Assembly: GCA_035512495.1 (NCBI GenBank)
Contig: DATKDW010000062.1
Coordinates: forward strand, 1-50,956
Direction of reading: 5' to 3'
Origin: Acidimicrobiales bacterium
Lineage (GTDB): Bacteria; Actinomycetota; Acidimicrobiia; Acidimicrobiales; CADCSY01
Length of the DNA: 50,956 nt
Positions 26,066 to 34,168 of the stretch are shown here, in pieces. How positions within the stretch are numbered: position 1 is the stretch's first letter; every line of letters begins with the position of its first letter. Position numbers and translations under genes: made by a program. The notes under the pieces are model-generated. The model did no database searches, had not been told where the DNA came from, and was given only the letters and a program-made list of their open reading frames with translations.

Positions 26066-27250
26066 GTGGTCATCGCTGCCGCCTCGGCCGAGGTGGCGCT
26101 GATCTTCGTCGATCTGGGCCTGGTCGTCGTCGGCCTCGCCTTCTTGGCGCGGACCTCTCACCGGCTCGGGATCAGCCCCATCCCGTTCTACCTCGTGGCC
26201 GGCCTGTTCTTCGGCGGCGGCGGCATCGCCGCCATCGACCTGGGCGAGGACGTCATGGAGCTGGGATCGGAGATCGGTGTCGTCCTGCTCCTGCTCACCC
26301 TGGGCCTGGAGTACACCGCCGAGGAGCTTGGCGCCGGGCTGCGCACCGGTCTTCCCTCGGGGATCGTCGACATCGTCGCCAACGGCGTGCCGGGCCTGGT
26401 CGCCGGGATGGCCCTCGGCTGGGACGTCCGGGCCTCGATCCTCCTCGGGGGTGTCACCTACATCTCCTCGTCGGGGATCATCGCCAAGGTCCTCGGGGAG
26501 CTCGATCGGCTCGGCAACCGCGAGACGCCAACGGTGCTGACGATCCTCGTCATGGAGGACCTGGCCATGGCCGTGTACCTCCCGGTGGTCGCGGTCCTGC
26601 TCGCCGGCGGGGCGCTCGCCAGCGGGCTCGTCTCGGTGGGAGTCGCCCTCGCCACCGTCACGGTGGTGCTCGTCGTCGCGCTCCGGCTGGGCCACCGCAT
26701 CAGCCAGGTGATCTTCAGCCAGTCCGACGAAGCCCTGCTCCTGAGCATCCTCGGCCTCACGCTGCTGGTGGCGGGCCTGGCCCAGCAGCTGCAGGTCTCC
26801 GCGGCCGTCGGCGCCTTCCTGGTGGGCATCGCCGTGGGCGGCCCGGTGTCCGACCGTGCCTCGGCCCTCATCGGGCCGCTCCGGGACCTCTTCGCCGCCA
26901 TCTTCTTCCTCTTCTTCGGGCTCCAGGTCGACCCGGCCAACCTCCCGCCCGTGGCAGGGGTCGCCATCGCCCTGGCGGTCGTCACCGCCATCACCAAGCT
27001 GGGCACCGGCTGGTGGGCAGCCCGGCGGGCCGGCATCGCCCGGCCGGGCCGGATGCGCGCCGGCACCGCCCTGGTCTCGCGCGGCGAGTTCTCGATCGTG
27101 ATCGCCGGACTGGGCGTCTCCGCCGGGATCGAGCCACAGCTCGGACCCCTCTCGGCCGCCTACGTCCTCGCCCTCGCCATCGCCGGGCCCCTCCTCACCC
27201 GCTACGCCGACGACATCGCGCGGCGCACCGCCCGCCCGAGCAGGACCTGA
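26066..27250 (+). CDS. khtU: KhtU-like CPA2 K+/H+ antiporter
   Basis: A 394-residue, roughly 12-helix antiporter without a soluble tail, as expected for the KhtU/YhaU type that relies on a separate KhtT subunit. Motifs: GISPIPFYLVAGLFFGG, LTLGLEYTAEELG, and TILVMEDLAMAVYLPVV with a Glu-Asp pair at the ion site. VSAAVGAFLVGIAVGGPVS and the RAGTALVSRGEFSIVIA stretch also fit the family. The start is GTG at 26066, four bases after the khtT-like stop, which implies coupled translation. It is the last gene of the antiporter island and converges on the RsbW-like gene 31 bases away. Confidence 0.88.
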   Translation: MVIAAASAEVALIFVDLGLVVVGLAFLARTSHRLGISPIPFYLVAGLFFGGGGIAAIDLGEDVMELGSEIGVVLLLLTLGLEYTAEELGAGLRTGLPSGIVDIVANGVPGLVAGMALGWDVRASILLGGVTYISSSGIIAKVLGELDRLGNRETPTVLTILVMEDLAMAVYLPVVAVLLAGGALASGLVSVGVALATVTVVLVVALRLGHRISQVIFSQSDEALLLSILGLTLLVAGLAQQLQVSAAVGAFLVGIAVGGPVSDRASALIGPLRDLFAAIFFLFFGLQVDPANLPPVAGVAIALAVVTAITKLGTGWWAARRAGIARPGRMRAGTALVSRGEFSIVIAGLGVSAGIEPQLGPLSAAYVLALAIAGPLLTRYADDIARRTARPSRT

Positions 27251-27281
27251 GGGATCCGATGGGGCGGAGACCGCGGCGGTG

Positions 27282-27728
27282 TCAGGAGGTGTGCGCGACC
27301 TCGAACCACACGACCTTGCCGCCGTCGATCGGATCGGCACCCCACGACAACGCCAGCTGGTCGACGAGGAAGAGGCCCCGGCCGCCGACCTGGTCATGGC
27401 CAGGCACCTCGGAGATGGGGAGGAATGCGGAGCCGTCGGCGACCTCCACGCGGATGACCTCCGGGCCAACCTTGACGTCGAGGCGCAGCTCGGTGCGGGC
27501 ATGGAGGAGGGCGTTGGTCACGACCTCGGTGACCAGCAGGGAGACCAATTCGATCGTCTCGTCGGCCCCACAGCCGTCCGCCAGGGCACGCGCCACCAGG
27601 CGGCGGGCGGCCCAGGCACTGTGACGCTCGGGCGGGAGGGCCTCTGAGAGATCGATGCCGGGGCCATACCCACACGAGGAGCAACCGGAACAACAGGTGC
27701 TCGGCGGGTCGGGGGACGGTGCCCCCAC
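27282..27728 (-). CDS. RsbW-like ATP-binding protein (HATPase_c) with N-terminal cysteine cluster
   Basis: A 148-residue serine-kinase/anti-sigma-type protein of the GHKL fold: N-box LLVTEVVTNALLHA, ADGSAFLP (G1), and GGRGLFLVDQLALSWG (G2). Such proteins bind a sigma factor or phosphorylate an anti-anti-sigma factor; no partner is encoded next to it. Before the domain comes STCCSGCSSCGYG, a CCxxCxxC cluster that could bind metal. The only usable start after the tRNA gene is GTG at 27728. The open frame reaches back through tRNA-Leu to 27851, but that part is tRNA sequence. The GTG lies inside a hairpin that also looks like the tRNA terminator, so the exact start is uncertain. Confidence 0.75.
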   Translation of the reverse strand: MGAPSPDPPSTCCSGCSSCGYGPGIDLSEALPPERHSAWAARRLVARALADGCGADETIELVSLLVTEVVTNALLHARTELRLDVKVGPEVIRVEVADGSAFLPISEVPGHDQVGGRGLFLVDQLALSWGADPIDGGKVVWFEVAHTS

Positions 27729-27753
27729 CGCCGCCGGAGGGCGGCGGCTGGGG
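27723..27753 (-). terminator. Hairpin after tRNA-Leu
   Basis: CCCCA plus GCCGCCG (27723-27736, with a two-base bulge) pairs with CGGCGGC plus TGGGG (27742-27753), leaving a five-base loop. On the minus strand it starts 22 bases beyond the tRNA 3' end. It overlaps the proposed GTG of the RsbW-like gene. An 11-base word GGGTTGCGTGC is repeated at 27751 and 27767 between hairpin and tRNA. Confidence 0.5.
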
Positions 27754-27774
27754 TTGCGTGCAGCGGGGGTTGCG

Positions 27775-27857
27775 TGCGGCGGGTGGGATTCGAACCCACA
27801 TGCCCCGAAGGACAGAGGCTTTTGAGGCCTCCGCGTCTGCCGTTCCGCCACCGCCGC
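27775..27857 (-). tRNA. tRNA-Leu, anticodon CAA
   Basis: The minus strand folds as a class II tRNA. The 7-bp acceptor stem GCGGCGG/CCGCCGC is perfect, with A as discriminator base. The D arm has the Leu-type GCGGAACGGCAGACGC, and the anticodon stem GAGGC/GCCTC encloses loop CTCAAAA. There is a long variable arm, and the T arm is GTGGG-TTCGAAT-CCCAC. The anticodon CAA (27822-27824) reads UUG. No CCA is encoded. A TACACT hexamer on the minus strand at 27870-27875 could be its -10. Confidence 0.95.
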
Positions 27858-27949
27858 GCGCGCCGCCAGAGTGTAGGAGGACGGGACCCGACTCCGGTGC
27901 GCAGCGGCCCCAGTGGGCCCCGGCGACCCGAGTCACTAGTCTCGCCGAG

Positions 27950-28087
27950 GTGGGCGCGAAGGGACGACGACGGAGGCGACCGCCGTGGTGGCTGGTGGCG
28001 CTGGCCGCGGCCGGGATCCTGGCGGGCTACCGCCATCGCCGCCTCGGCGCCGCCGAGGGCGGACCGATGCCCACGCCGCCTCGGTGA
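27950..28087 (+). CDS. Possible small basic single-pass membrane protein
   Basis: A 45-residue product: a basic N-terminus (KGRRRRRPP), one hydrophobic helix (WWLVALAAAGILAGY, about 13-27), then a short basic/polar tail. It starts at GTG 27950, divergent from tRNA-Leu, and ends 65 bases before fabD. The positive-inside pattern and clean stop make it plausible, but there is no strong ribosome site. Small size means chance cannot be excluded. Function unknown. Confidence 0.45.
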   Translation: MGAKGRRRRRPPWWLVALAAAGILAGYRHRRLGAAEGGPMPTPPR

Positions 28088-28152
28088 AACCTCCCCGGTA
28101 GGGACGAGGTCGGAGCAAGAGGCGGGCAGCACGGGACATCGAGAGGGTTGAG

Positions 28153-29340
28153 ATGCTGGCGTTCACATTTCCGGGACAGGGATCGCAACGTCCGGGCATG
28201 GGCGCGGCATGGCTCGACCACCCCTCGTGGGAGCTGGTCGGCGAGGCCTCCGAGGTCGCCGGGCGCGACGTGGCCCGCCTGCTCCTCGAGGCCGACGTCG
28301 ACGAGCTGAAGCAGACCCGCAACGCCCAGCTCACCACCTTCGTCGCCAGCCTCGTCGTCCTCGACGCCGTGGAGCGGGTCGGCGTCGCTCCGGGGATCAT
28401 GGCGGGGCACAGCCTGGGCGAGTACAGCGCCCTGACGGCCACCGGTGCCCTGTCGTTCGCCGACGGCGTCCGGATCGTGGCCGCCAGGGGTGACGCCATG
28501 CAGGACGCCACCGAGGAGCGACCCGGCACCATGGCCGCCATCCTCGGCCTCGACGACGACGACGCCGATGCCGCATGCCGCAAGGCCGACGGTGACGTGT
28601 GGGTGGCCAACTTCAACGCGCCCGGCCAGGTCGTGATCTCCGGCGGCGTCGACGCCGTGGCGGCCGCCTCCGATGCGGCCAGAGGCCTCGGCGCCAAGAA
28701 GGTGATGCCGCTGCCGGTGAGCGGGGCGTTCCACACGCCGCTGATGGCCTCGGCGCGCGACCGCCTGCGGGAGGCCATCGCCCAGGTGACCCTGCGCGAA
28801 CCCGATGTCGCCGTGGTGGCCAACATCGACGCCCGTCCCCACACCGACCCCACCGAGTGGAGCGGGCTGCTCTCGGCCCAGCTGTGCAGCCCCGTGCGGT
28901 GGCGCCAGTCGGTGCAGCGACTGATCGATCTCGACGTCGACAGCATCGTCGAGCTGGGCCCCGGCGGGGTGCTCACCGGCATGGCCAAGCGGATCAGCCG
29001 AGAGACCCGCTCCGTGGCCGTCGCCACCCCCGACGACCTCGACCACCTGCTCGAGCTCCTCGCCGGCGAGCCTGCCGCCGCCGCCAACCAGCCCGACGGA
29101 GAGCACCTCTACATGACCGAGCGCATGGTGGTGAGCCCCACCGCCGGCGTCTTCACCCCCGCCCAACCCTGGCTCGGCGGCTCCGAGGGGGCGACCGTGC
29201 AGGTCGGCGACCTCGTCGGCCACGTGGGCGACCACGAGGTTCGCTCGCTCTTCGCCGGGACCGTCATGGGGCTGATCGCCGTCGAAGGCGAGCGCGTCAC
29301 CCCGAGCCAGCCCATCGCCTGGCTGCGCGTCAACCAGTGA
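28153..29340 (+). CDS. fabD: Malonyl-CoA:ACP transacylase fused to a lysine-less biotinyl/lipoyl-like domain
   Basis: Loads malonyl groups from CoA onto acyl carrier protein for fatty-acid elongation in the cytoplasm. The FabD domain covers about 1-310: FPGQGSQ near the start, active-site Ser in GHSLGEYSAL (about 89), the Arg in VAARGDAMQ, and the catalytic His in SGAFHTPLM. Normal FabD is about 310 residues; this one is 395. The extra C-terminal part (about 325-395) has the pattern of a barrel-sandwich hybrid domain: VVSPTAGVF, VQVGDLVGHVG, FAGTVMGLIAVEGERVTPSQPIAWL. It contains no lysine, so it cannot be biotinylated or lipoylated. First gene of the fab operon; the ATG at 28153 follows a GAGAGGG. 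Confidence 0.93.
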   Translation: MLAFTFPGQGSQRPGMGAAWLDHPSWELVGEASEVAGRDVARLLLEADVDELKQTRNAQLTTFVASLVVLDAVERVGVAPGIMAGHSLGEYSALTATGALSFADGVRIVAARGDAMQDATEERPGTMAAILGLDDDDADAACRKADGDVWVANFNAPGQVVISGGVDAVAAASDAARGLGAKKVMPLPVSGAFHTPLMASARDRLREAIAQVTLREPDVAVVANIDARPHTDPTEWSGLLSAQLCSPVRWRQSVQRLIDLDVDSIVELGPGGVLTGMAKRISRETRSVAVATPDDLDHLLELLAGEPAAAANQPDGEHLYMTERMVVSPTAGVFTPAQPWLGGSEGATVQVGDLVGHVGDHEVRSLFAGTVMGLIAVEGERVTPSQPIAWLRVNQ

Positions 29341-30284
29341 GCGCGACCCCCCTCGGCACGGGTGCCGCCATCACCTCATGGGGCGTCGCCCTCCCCGAAC
29401 GGGTCGTCACCAACCACGAGTTCGCGTCGCGACTCGACACCAGCGATGCGTGGATCGTGGAGCGCAGCGGCATCTCCGAGCGACGCATGGGCGGCACCAC
29501 CGGGACCCTCGCCGCCGCTGCCGGCAAGGCCGCCCTCGACCGCGTGGGAACCGACCCCACCTCGGTCGACCTCCTCGTGCTCGCCACCACGACGCCGGAC
29601 CAACAGATGCCGGCGACCGCCTCGGCCGTGCAGGAGGCCCTGGGTCTGGACTGCGGCGCCATGGACCTCAACGCCGCATGCTCCGGCTTCGTCTACGCCC
29701 TCGTGGCCGCCGCCGGGATGCTCGGCATCGGCGCCCGCCGCATCCTCGTGGTGGGTGCTGACGTGATGAGCCGCATCACCGACCAGGACGATCGCGGCAC
29801 CGCCGTGCTCTTCGGCGATGGCGCCGGGGCCGTCCTCCTCGACGCCGTCGACGGTCCCGGCCAGCTGCTCGGGTGGGACCTCGGCTCGGACGGCGCCGCC
29901 CGCCACCTCCTCTACACCGACCTCGGCGGCTTCACCCACATGGACGGCAAGGAGGTCTTCCGCCGGGCGGTGCGCGGCATGGTGGAGTCCTCGAAGGTGG
30001 CGCTGGCTGCCGCCGGCCTCACGACCGACGACGTCAGCCTGCTCGTGCCCCACCAAGCCAACCTGCGGATCATCGAGTCGGCGTGCGCCCGCCTCGGCAT
30101 CCCCGCCGACCGGGCAGCCACGGTGCTGGACCGCACGGGCAACACCTCGGCGGCGTCGATCCCCCTGGCCCTGGCCGACGCCGCCGACGCCGGCCGCATC
30201 GCCGACGGCGACATCCTCCTGCTCGTCGGCTTCGGCGCCGGGCTGACGTGGGCCAGCGCCGTCCTACGATGGGGCTCCCCATGA
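29337..30284 (+). CDS. fabH: 3-oxoacyl-ACP synthase III (KAS III)
   Basis: Starts each fatty-acid chain by condensing an acyl-CoA with malonyl-ACP. The 315-residue product has all three active-site residues: Cys in NAACSGF (about 112), His in LVPHQANLRI (about 240) and Asn in RTGNTSAASIP. The GTG at 29337 overlaps the fabD stop (GTGA), and its stop overlaps the fabG ATG (ATGA). Acyl-CoA preference, straight or branched, cannot be told from this reading. Confidence 0.95.
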   Translation: MSATPLGTGAAITSWGVALPERVVTNHEFASRLDTSDAWIVERSGISERRMGGTTGTLAAAAGKAALDRVGTDPTSVDLLVLATTTPDQQMPATASAVQEALGLDCGAMDLNAACSGFVYALVAAAGMLGIGARRILVVGADVMSRITDQDDRGTAVLFGDGAGAVLLDAVDGPGQLLGWDLGSDGAARHLLYTDLGGFTHMDGKEVFRRAVRGMVESSKVALAAAGLTTDDVSLLVPHQANLRIIESACARLGIPADRAATVLDRTGNTSAASIPLALADAADAGRIADGDILLLVGFGAGLTWASAVLRWGSP

Positions 30285-31003
30285 GCGAGCAGGGCGACGA
30301 CGACGGCCGGGTCGTGCTGATCACCGGCGGCAACCGGGGCATCGGCCTCGCCTGCGCCCGCGCCTTCGAGGCCCAGGGGGACCGGGTCGCCGTCACCTAT
30401 CGCTCCGACCCGCCCGAGGGGCTCCTCGCCGTCCGCTGCGACGTGACCTCGGTCGACGACGTCGACGCCGCCTTCAGCGAGGTCGAGGAGCGCCTCGGTC
30501 CGGTCGAGGTCGTGGTGGCCAACGCCGGGCTGACCCGCGACGGGCTCATCGTGCGCATGGCCCAGGACGACTTCGACGCCGTGATCGACACCAACCTCGC
30601 CGGGGCCTACCGGGTCGCCCGCCGCGCTGCCCGCCCCATGCTCAAGGCCCGAGGCGGCCGCCTCATCTTCGTCTCCTCGGTGGTCGCCATGCTCGGGTCC
30701 GCCGGGCAGGCGAACTACGCCGCGTCCAAGGCCGGCCTCGTCGGCCTGGCCCGGTCGCTCGCCCGCGAGCTCGGCTCCCGAGGGATCACGGCCAACGTGG
30801 TCGCGCCCGGCCCGGTGGAGACCGACATGACAGCCGCCCTCGGCGCCGACCGCCAGGCCGAGCTCGCCGCCGCCGTCCCCCTCGGCCGCTTCGCCTCCCC
30901 GGAGGAGATCGCCGCGGTCGTCACGTTCCTGGCCTCCCCCGGTGCCGCCTACATCACCGGTGCCATCGTGCCGGTCGACGGCGGACTCGGCATGGGCCAC
31001 TAG
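30281..31003 (+). CDS. fabG: 3-oxoacyl-ACP reductase (short-chain dehydrogenase)
   Basis: NAD(P)H-dependent reduction of 3-oxoacyl-ACP in the elongation cycle. The 240-residue short-chain dehydrogenase has the cofactor motif TGGNRGIG (about 15-22), NAG ([12 protein letters not shown]), the catalytic Ser in [11 protein letters not shown], and Tyr-Lys in [11 protein letters not shown]. It ends [11 protein letters not shown] as FabG proteins do. The ATG at 30281 overlaps the fabH stop; a further 52 bases separate it from acpP. Position inside the fab operon supports the FabG name over other SDRs. Confidence 0.94.
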   Translation: MSEQGDDDGRVVLITGGNRGIGLACARAFEAQGDRVAVTYRSDPPEGLLAVRCDVTSVDDVDAAFSEVEERLGPVEVVVANAGLTRDGLIVRMAQDDFDAVIDTNLAGAYRVARRAARPMLKARGGRLIFVSSVVAMLGSAGQANYAASKAGLVGLARSLARELGSRGITANVVAPGPVETDMTAALGADRQAELAAAVPLGRFASPEEIAAVVTFLASPGAAYITGAIVPVDGGLGMGH

Positions 31004-31055
31004 CAGGCACCAGACTTCCCCGACCACCCCGCACGAACCACAGGAGAGAGACACC

Positions 31056-31298
31056 ATGGCTGAGGACACCTTCGAGACGTTCAAGAAGTGCGCCGTCGAG
31101 GTGCTGCAGGTCGAGCCCGACCAGGTCACCAAGGAGGCGAAGTTCGCCGACGACCTCGACGCCGACAGCCTCGACCTCGTCGAGCTCGTGATGGCCCTCG
31201 AGGAGGCGTTCGACATCGAGGTCCCCGAAGAGGACCTCGAGGGGATCGAGACCGTCGGCCAGGCCTACGACCTCGTCCAGGGCAAGCTGGGCTCGTGA
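31056..31298 (+). CDS. acpP: Acyl carrier protein
   Basis: An 80-residue acidic carrier of growing acyl chains. The phosphopantetheine attachment Ser is in [13 protein letters not shown] (about residue 38), followed by the typical helix [15 protein letters not shown]. The ATG at 31056 has AGGAGAG nine bases upstream, the strongest ribosome site of the operon, as expected for an abundant protein. Its stop overlaps the fabF GTG (GTGA). Confidence 0.97.
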   Translation: MAEDTFETFKKCAVEVLQVEPDQVTKEAKFADDLDADSLDLVELVMALEEAFDIEVPEEDLEGIETVGQAYDLVQGKLGS

Positions 31299-32464
31299 GC
31301 CGGCGCCGGGTCGCCGTCACCGGCATCGGCATCGTCGCGCCCTGCGGCACCGGCACCGAGGCGTTCTGGGAGGGGCTGCTCGCCGAGCCGGCCCCCGGTG
31401 CCCGCGAGATCACCGACTTCGACCCGTCGCCGTGGTTCGGCCCCAAGGAGGCACGGCGCACCGATCGCTTCGCGCAGTTCGCCGTGGCCGCCGCCGCCAT
31501 GGCGCTCGACGACGCCGGTGAGCTCACCGCCGACCTCGACCGGGCCGGCGTGCTGATCGGCACCGGCGTCGGTGGCCTCCACACCCTCGAGGACCAGATC
31601 GTCATCCGACACGAGAAGGGCGCCAAGCGGGTCTCGCCCTTCCTCGTCCCCATGATGATGAGCAACGCTGCCGCCGCGTCGGTCTCGATGCGCTTCGGCT
31701 GGCGGGGCCCCTGCGAGGCCACGGTGACCGCCTGCGCGGCGAGCACCCACGCCATCGGCAACGCCGCCCGCCTCATCGCGTCGGGCACGTGCGACGCGGT
31801 GATGACCGGCGGCAGCGAGGCGGCCATCACACCCACCGGGGTGGCCGGCTTCGCCAACATGACCGCCCTCTCGGGGTCGGGGATCTCCCGCCCCTACGAC
31901 ATCGACCGGGATGGCTTCGTGATCGCCGAGGGCGCGGTGGTGCTCGTGCTGGAGGAGCTCGAGGCGGCCCGGGCGCGCGGCGCCCGCGTCTACGGGGAGA
32001 TCATGGGGTCGGCCAGCACGGCCGACGCCCACCACATCACCGCCCCCGCCCCCGGCGGCAACGGCGCCGTGCGGGCCATGGAGCTCGCCCTCGCCGACGC
32101 CGGCGTGCGAGCCGCCGACGTCGCCCACATCAACGGCCACGGCACCTCCACCCCCCTCAATGACGCGGCCGAGGCCGAGGCCATCACCACGGTCTTCGGC
32201 ACGCCCGGGCCGCCGGTGACCTCCACCAAGGGCGTCACCGGCCACGCCCTCGGCGCTGCCGGAGCGATCGAGGCCGCCGCCGTGCTCCTAGCCATGGAGC
32301 ACCGCCTCATCCCCCCCACCGCCGGCCTGGTGAACCTCGACCCCGCCATCACCATCGACGTGGTGCGCGAGCCCCGCCCGTGGGAGCCCGGGCCGTCGCT
32401 GTCGAACAGCTTCGGCTTCGGCGGTCACAACGGCTGCCTCGTCATCGGCCCCCCACCCCAGTAG
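31295..32464 (+). CDS. fabF: 3-oxoacyl-ACP synthase II (KAS II)
   Basis: Condenses malonyl-ACP with acyl-ACP during elongation. The 389-residue product shows the Cys-His-His triad with the conserved Lys: TACAAS (about 147), [11 protein letters not shown] (about 282), [17 protein letters not shown] (about 313-320). It ends [15 protein letters not shown] as KAS I/II enzymes do. The GTG at 31295 overlaps the acpP stop. Last gene of the fab operon; the gap to the convergent alkyltransferase gene holds hairpins and an intergenic repeat. Confidence 0.95.
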   Translation: MSRRRVAVTGIGIVAPCGTGTEAFWEGLLAEPAPGAREITDFDPSPWFGPKEARRTDRFAQFAVAAAAMALDDAGELTADLDRAGVLIGTGVGGLHTLEDQIVIRHEKGAKRVSPFLVPMMMSNAAAASVSMRFGWRGPCEATVTACAASTHAIGNAARLIASGTCDAVMTGGSEAAITPTGVAGFANMTALSGSGISRPYDIDRDGFVIAEGAVVLVLEELEAARARGARVYGEIMGSASTADAHHITAPAPGGNGAVRAMELALADAGVRAADVAHINGHGTSTPLNDAAEAEAITTVFGTPGPPVTSTKGVTGHALGAAGAIEAAAVLLAMEHRLIPPTAGLVNLDPAITIDVVREPRPWEPGPSLSNSFGFGGHNGCLVIGPPPQ

Positions 32465-32476
32465 CAGAAAAGTGGC

Positions 32477-32621
32477 CTCGGCGAAGCCGAGTCCGCAACC
32501 GGCCACGCCGAGTCCAGCCGGCGTGCTCAACTGGCTGGGAGCGGGTGGCACCGAGGGGAGGGGCCCGCCGCCGGAGCCTGCGGAGGCGGTGGGAGGGGTC
32601 CCGCTCGGTGACGGGCCCCGC
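32477..32621. repeat. Dispersed palindrome-rich intergenic repeat, copy 1
   Basis: An 81-bp core (32541-32621) is identical to 41491-41571 except for one C/T change. It contains GGGGTCCCG-CTCGGTGA-CGGGCCCC, a strong hairpin with one bulged T, and a second CCGCC/GGCGG stem. Just upstream is CTCGGC-GAA-GCCGAG (32477-32491), with a longer counterpart at the other copy. It lies between the convergent fabF and alkyltransferase genes, 7 bases from the latter's stop, where a bidirectional terminator would be expected. Confidence 0.85.
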
Positions 32622-32627
32622 TCGCAG

Positions 32628-33164
32628 TCAGCTGAGCACGCCTTCGAGGTGGAGGAGGTGCGCTTTCAGGTGGAGCCCCCCGGTGTAGCCACCGAGGCCG
32701 CCGCCGGTGCGCAGCACCCGGTGGCAGGGCACCACGATGGGGATCGGGTTGGCCCCGAGGGCGTTGCCCGTGGCACGGGAGGCCCGGGGGCGCCCGATGG
32801 CGGCAGACAGGGCCCCGTAGGTGCTGACCTGCCCGAAGGGGATGGCGGCGCAGGCCCCGAGGACCTCGCGCCCGAAGGGACTCACGAGTGCCCAGTCGAC
32901 GGCAAGGTCGAAGCGCTTGCGTCGCCCGGCCAGGTACTCGTCGAGCTGGCGGCGGGGCTCGTCGACGAGGGCCGGCGCCTCCATCACCCGGGGAGAGATC
33001 CGCCGGGCCAGCACCTCGAGGACGGCTGCGGGGTCGTTGGCCTCGAACGACACCCGCACCAGGCCCCGTGACGTCACGGCCACCAGGAGCTGGCCGAGGG
33101 GCGACTCCAGGGTCCCCCATGCCACCTGTAGCTCGGTGACGCGCTCCACGGTGCTGGCGGTCAT
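32628..33164 (-). CDS. ogt: Methylated-DNA--protein-cysteine methyltransferase
   Basis: Suicide repair protein that moves alkyl groups from O6-alkylguanine to its own cysteine. The 178-residue product contains the active-site motif IVVPCHRVLRTGGGLGGYTGG (Cys at about 144), the DNA-binding stretch IPFGQVSTYGALSAAIGRP, and the Asn hinge ATGNALGANP. I chose the ATG at 33164, with GAGGAGG eight bases upstream, over the longer frame to 33236. It is a stand-alone Ogt-type protein with no Ada domain. It follows fabZ by 34 bases on the same strand. Confidence 0.94.
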   Translation of the reverse strand: MTASTVERVTELQVAWGTLESPLGQLLVAVTSRGLVRVSFEANDPAAVLEVLARRISPRVMEAPALVDEPRRQLDEYLAGRRKRFDLAVDWALVSPFGREVLGACAAIPFGQVSTYGALSAAIGRPRASRATGNALGANPIPIVVPCHRVLRTGGGLGGYTGGLHLKAHLLHLEGVLS

Positions 33165-33198
33165 GGTGTCCTCCTCGATGGCCGTGTTGGAGAGTCTG

Positions 33199-33627
33199 TC
33201 AGGCCGGAGCCAGGAAGAAGAGGAGGTCGGCAGCACACGCGAGCTCGCCGTCGACGGTGGCCCGCCCCGATCCCTTGCCGGCTCGTGCCGACATGCGCCC
33301 GAGGGTCACCTCGAGCTCGAGCGTCTCGCCCGGCACGACCTGGCGGCGGAATCGGGCGCCGTCGATCCCGCCGAAGAGCGGGAGCTTGCCGGCGAAGCGC
33401 TCGTCGGCAAGCACCGAGCACGCGCCGACCTGCGCCAGCGCCTCGATCATCAAGACGCCCGGCAGGGTCGGGCGGCCGGGGAAGTGCCCGGCGAAGAACG
33501 CTTCGTCGCCGGTGAGGGTCCACCGCCCCGTGGCCGACGTCCCGGGGTCGAGGGCGACCAGCTCGTCCACCAGCAGGAACGGGGGGCGATGCGGCAGCAG
33601 GTCGACGGGGGCGGGCAGCGAGCTCAC
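33199..33627 (-). CDS. fabZ: 3-hydroxyacyl-ACP dehydratase
   Basis: Dehydrates 3-hydroxyacyl-ACP in fatty-acid elongation. The 142-residue hotdog-fold protein has the active-site motif FFAGHFPGRPTLPGVLMIEALAQ, with catalytic His at about 48 and Glu at about 62. The usual Met-Pro-Gly is Leu-Pro-Gly here. RPPFLLVDEL near the start is typical. The GTG at 33627 overlaps the peroxiredoxin stop as GTGA. The gene is separated from the fab operon and read in the opposite direction, in a unit with repair and stress genes. Confidence 0.92.
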   Translation of the reverse strand: MSSLPAPVDLLPHRPPFLLVDELVALDPGTSATGRWTLTGDEAFFAGHFPGRPTLPGVLMIEALAQVGACSVLADERFAGKLPLFGGIDGARFRRQVVPGETLELEVTLGRMSARAGKGSGRATVDGELACAADLLFFLAPA

Positions 33628-34073
33628 GCCACCGCCCGACGGAGCTTGGCCGGGGTGTCCTTGGGCGAGATCTTGTGCCAGACCTCGACCAGCTTGCCCT
33701 TCTCGTCCACCAGGAAGGCCGAGCGGATCACGCCCTGGTACTTCCGGCCGTACATCGACTTCTCCCCCCAGGCCCCGTAGGCCTCGGCCACGGCGTGGTC
33801 GGGGTCCGAGAGCAGGGTGAAGCCGAGTCCGTGCTTGTCGTCGAAGCGCTGGAGCTTCTCGGGCGGGTCGGGGCTGATGCCGACCACCGCCACATCACCG
33901 AGCTCCGGGAGGACATCGCGCAGCCCGCAGGCCTGTGTGGTGCACCCTGGCGTGTCGGCCTTCGGGTAGAAGTACACGAGCACCTTGCGGCCCTTGAACG
34001 ACGACAGCCGGACCGGCTCGCCGGTCTGGTCTGTGAGGGTGAACGCGGGGGCCTTGTCGCCGGGTTCGAGCAT
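33624..34073 (-). CDS. bcp: Thioredoxin-dependent thiol peroxidase (Bcp/PrxQ)
   Basis: Reduces peroxides through a peroxidatic cysteine. The 149-residue product has the Bcp motif YFYPKADTPGCTTQACGLRD, with peroxidatic Cys at about 45 and resolving Cys five residues later, and VVGISPDPPEKLQRF. The ATG at 34073 follows AAGG by eight bases; the longer frame to 34325 overlaps the HU gene and is not protein-like. Its stop overlaps the fabZ start. Confidence 0.95.
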   Translation of the reverse strand: MLEPGDKAPAFTLTDQTGEPVRLSSFKGRKVLVYFYPKADTPGCTTQACGLRDVLPELGDVAVVGISPDPPEKLQRFDDKHGLGFTLLSDPDHAVAEAYGAWGEKSMYGRKYQGVIRSAFLVDEKGKLVEVWHKISPKDTPAKLRRAVA

Positions 34074-34117
34074 GCCGGCAACCTTAGGGCCCGGCGACGG
34101 TGCGACCGGCCGGACCG

Positions 34118-34149
34118 CGTCCCCGCCCGCCGGCGGGCGGGCGGGGACG
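34118..34149 (-). terminator. 14-bp perfect GC hairpin after the HU gene
   Basis: CGTCCCCGCCCGCC (34118-34131) pairs perfectly with 34136-34149 around a four-base loop. It is 20 bases past the HU stop and before the peroxiredoxin gene on the minus strand. It probably ends most HU transcripts; no U-tract follows. Confidence 0.7.
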
Positions 34150-34168
34150 GTGCCGCGAGGGGCGCCGC

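Noticed and set aside
27751-27777. Attachment-site duplication next to tRNA-Leu
   Set aside because: The repeated 11-base word only touches the tRNA end, and no integrase or mobile gene is nearby.
27729-27851. N-terminal extension of the RsbW-like protein
   Set aside because: Sequence is tRNA-Leu and its trailer; codons there reflect the tRNA fold.
29270-29340. Biotin or lipoate attachment site in the FabD tail
   Set aside because: No lysine is present in the last 75 residues.
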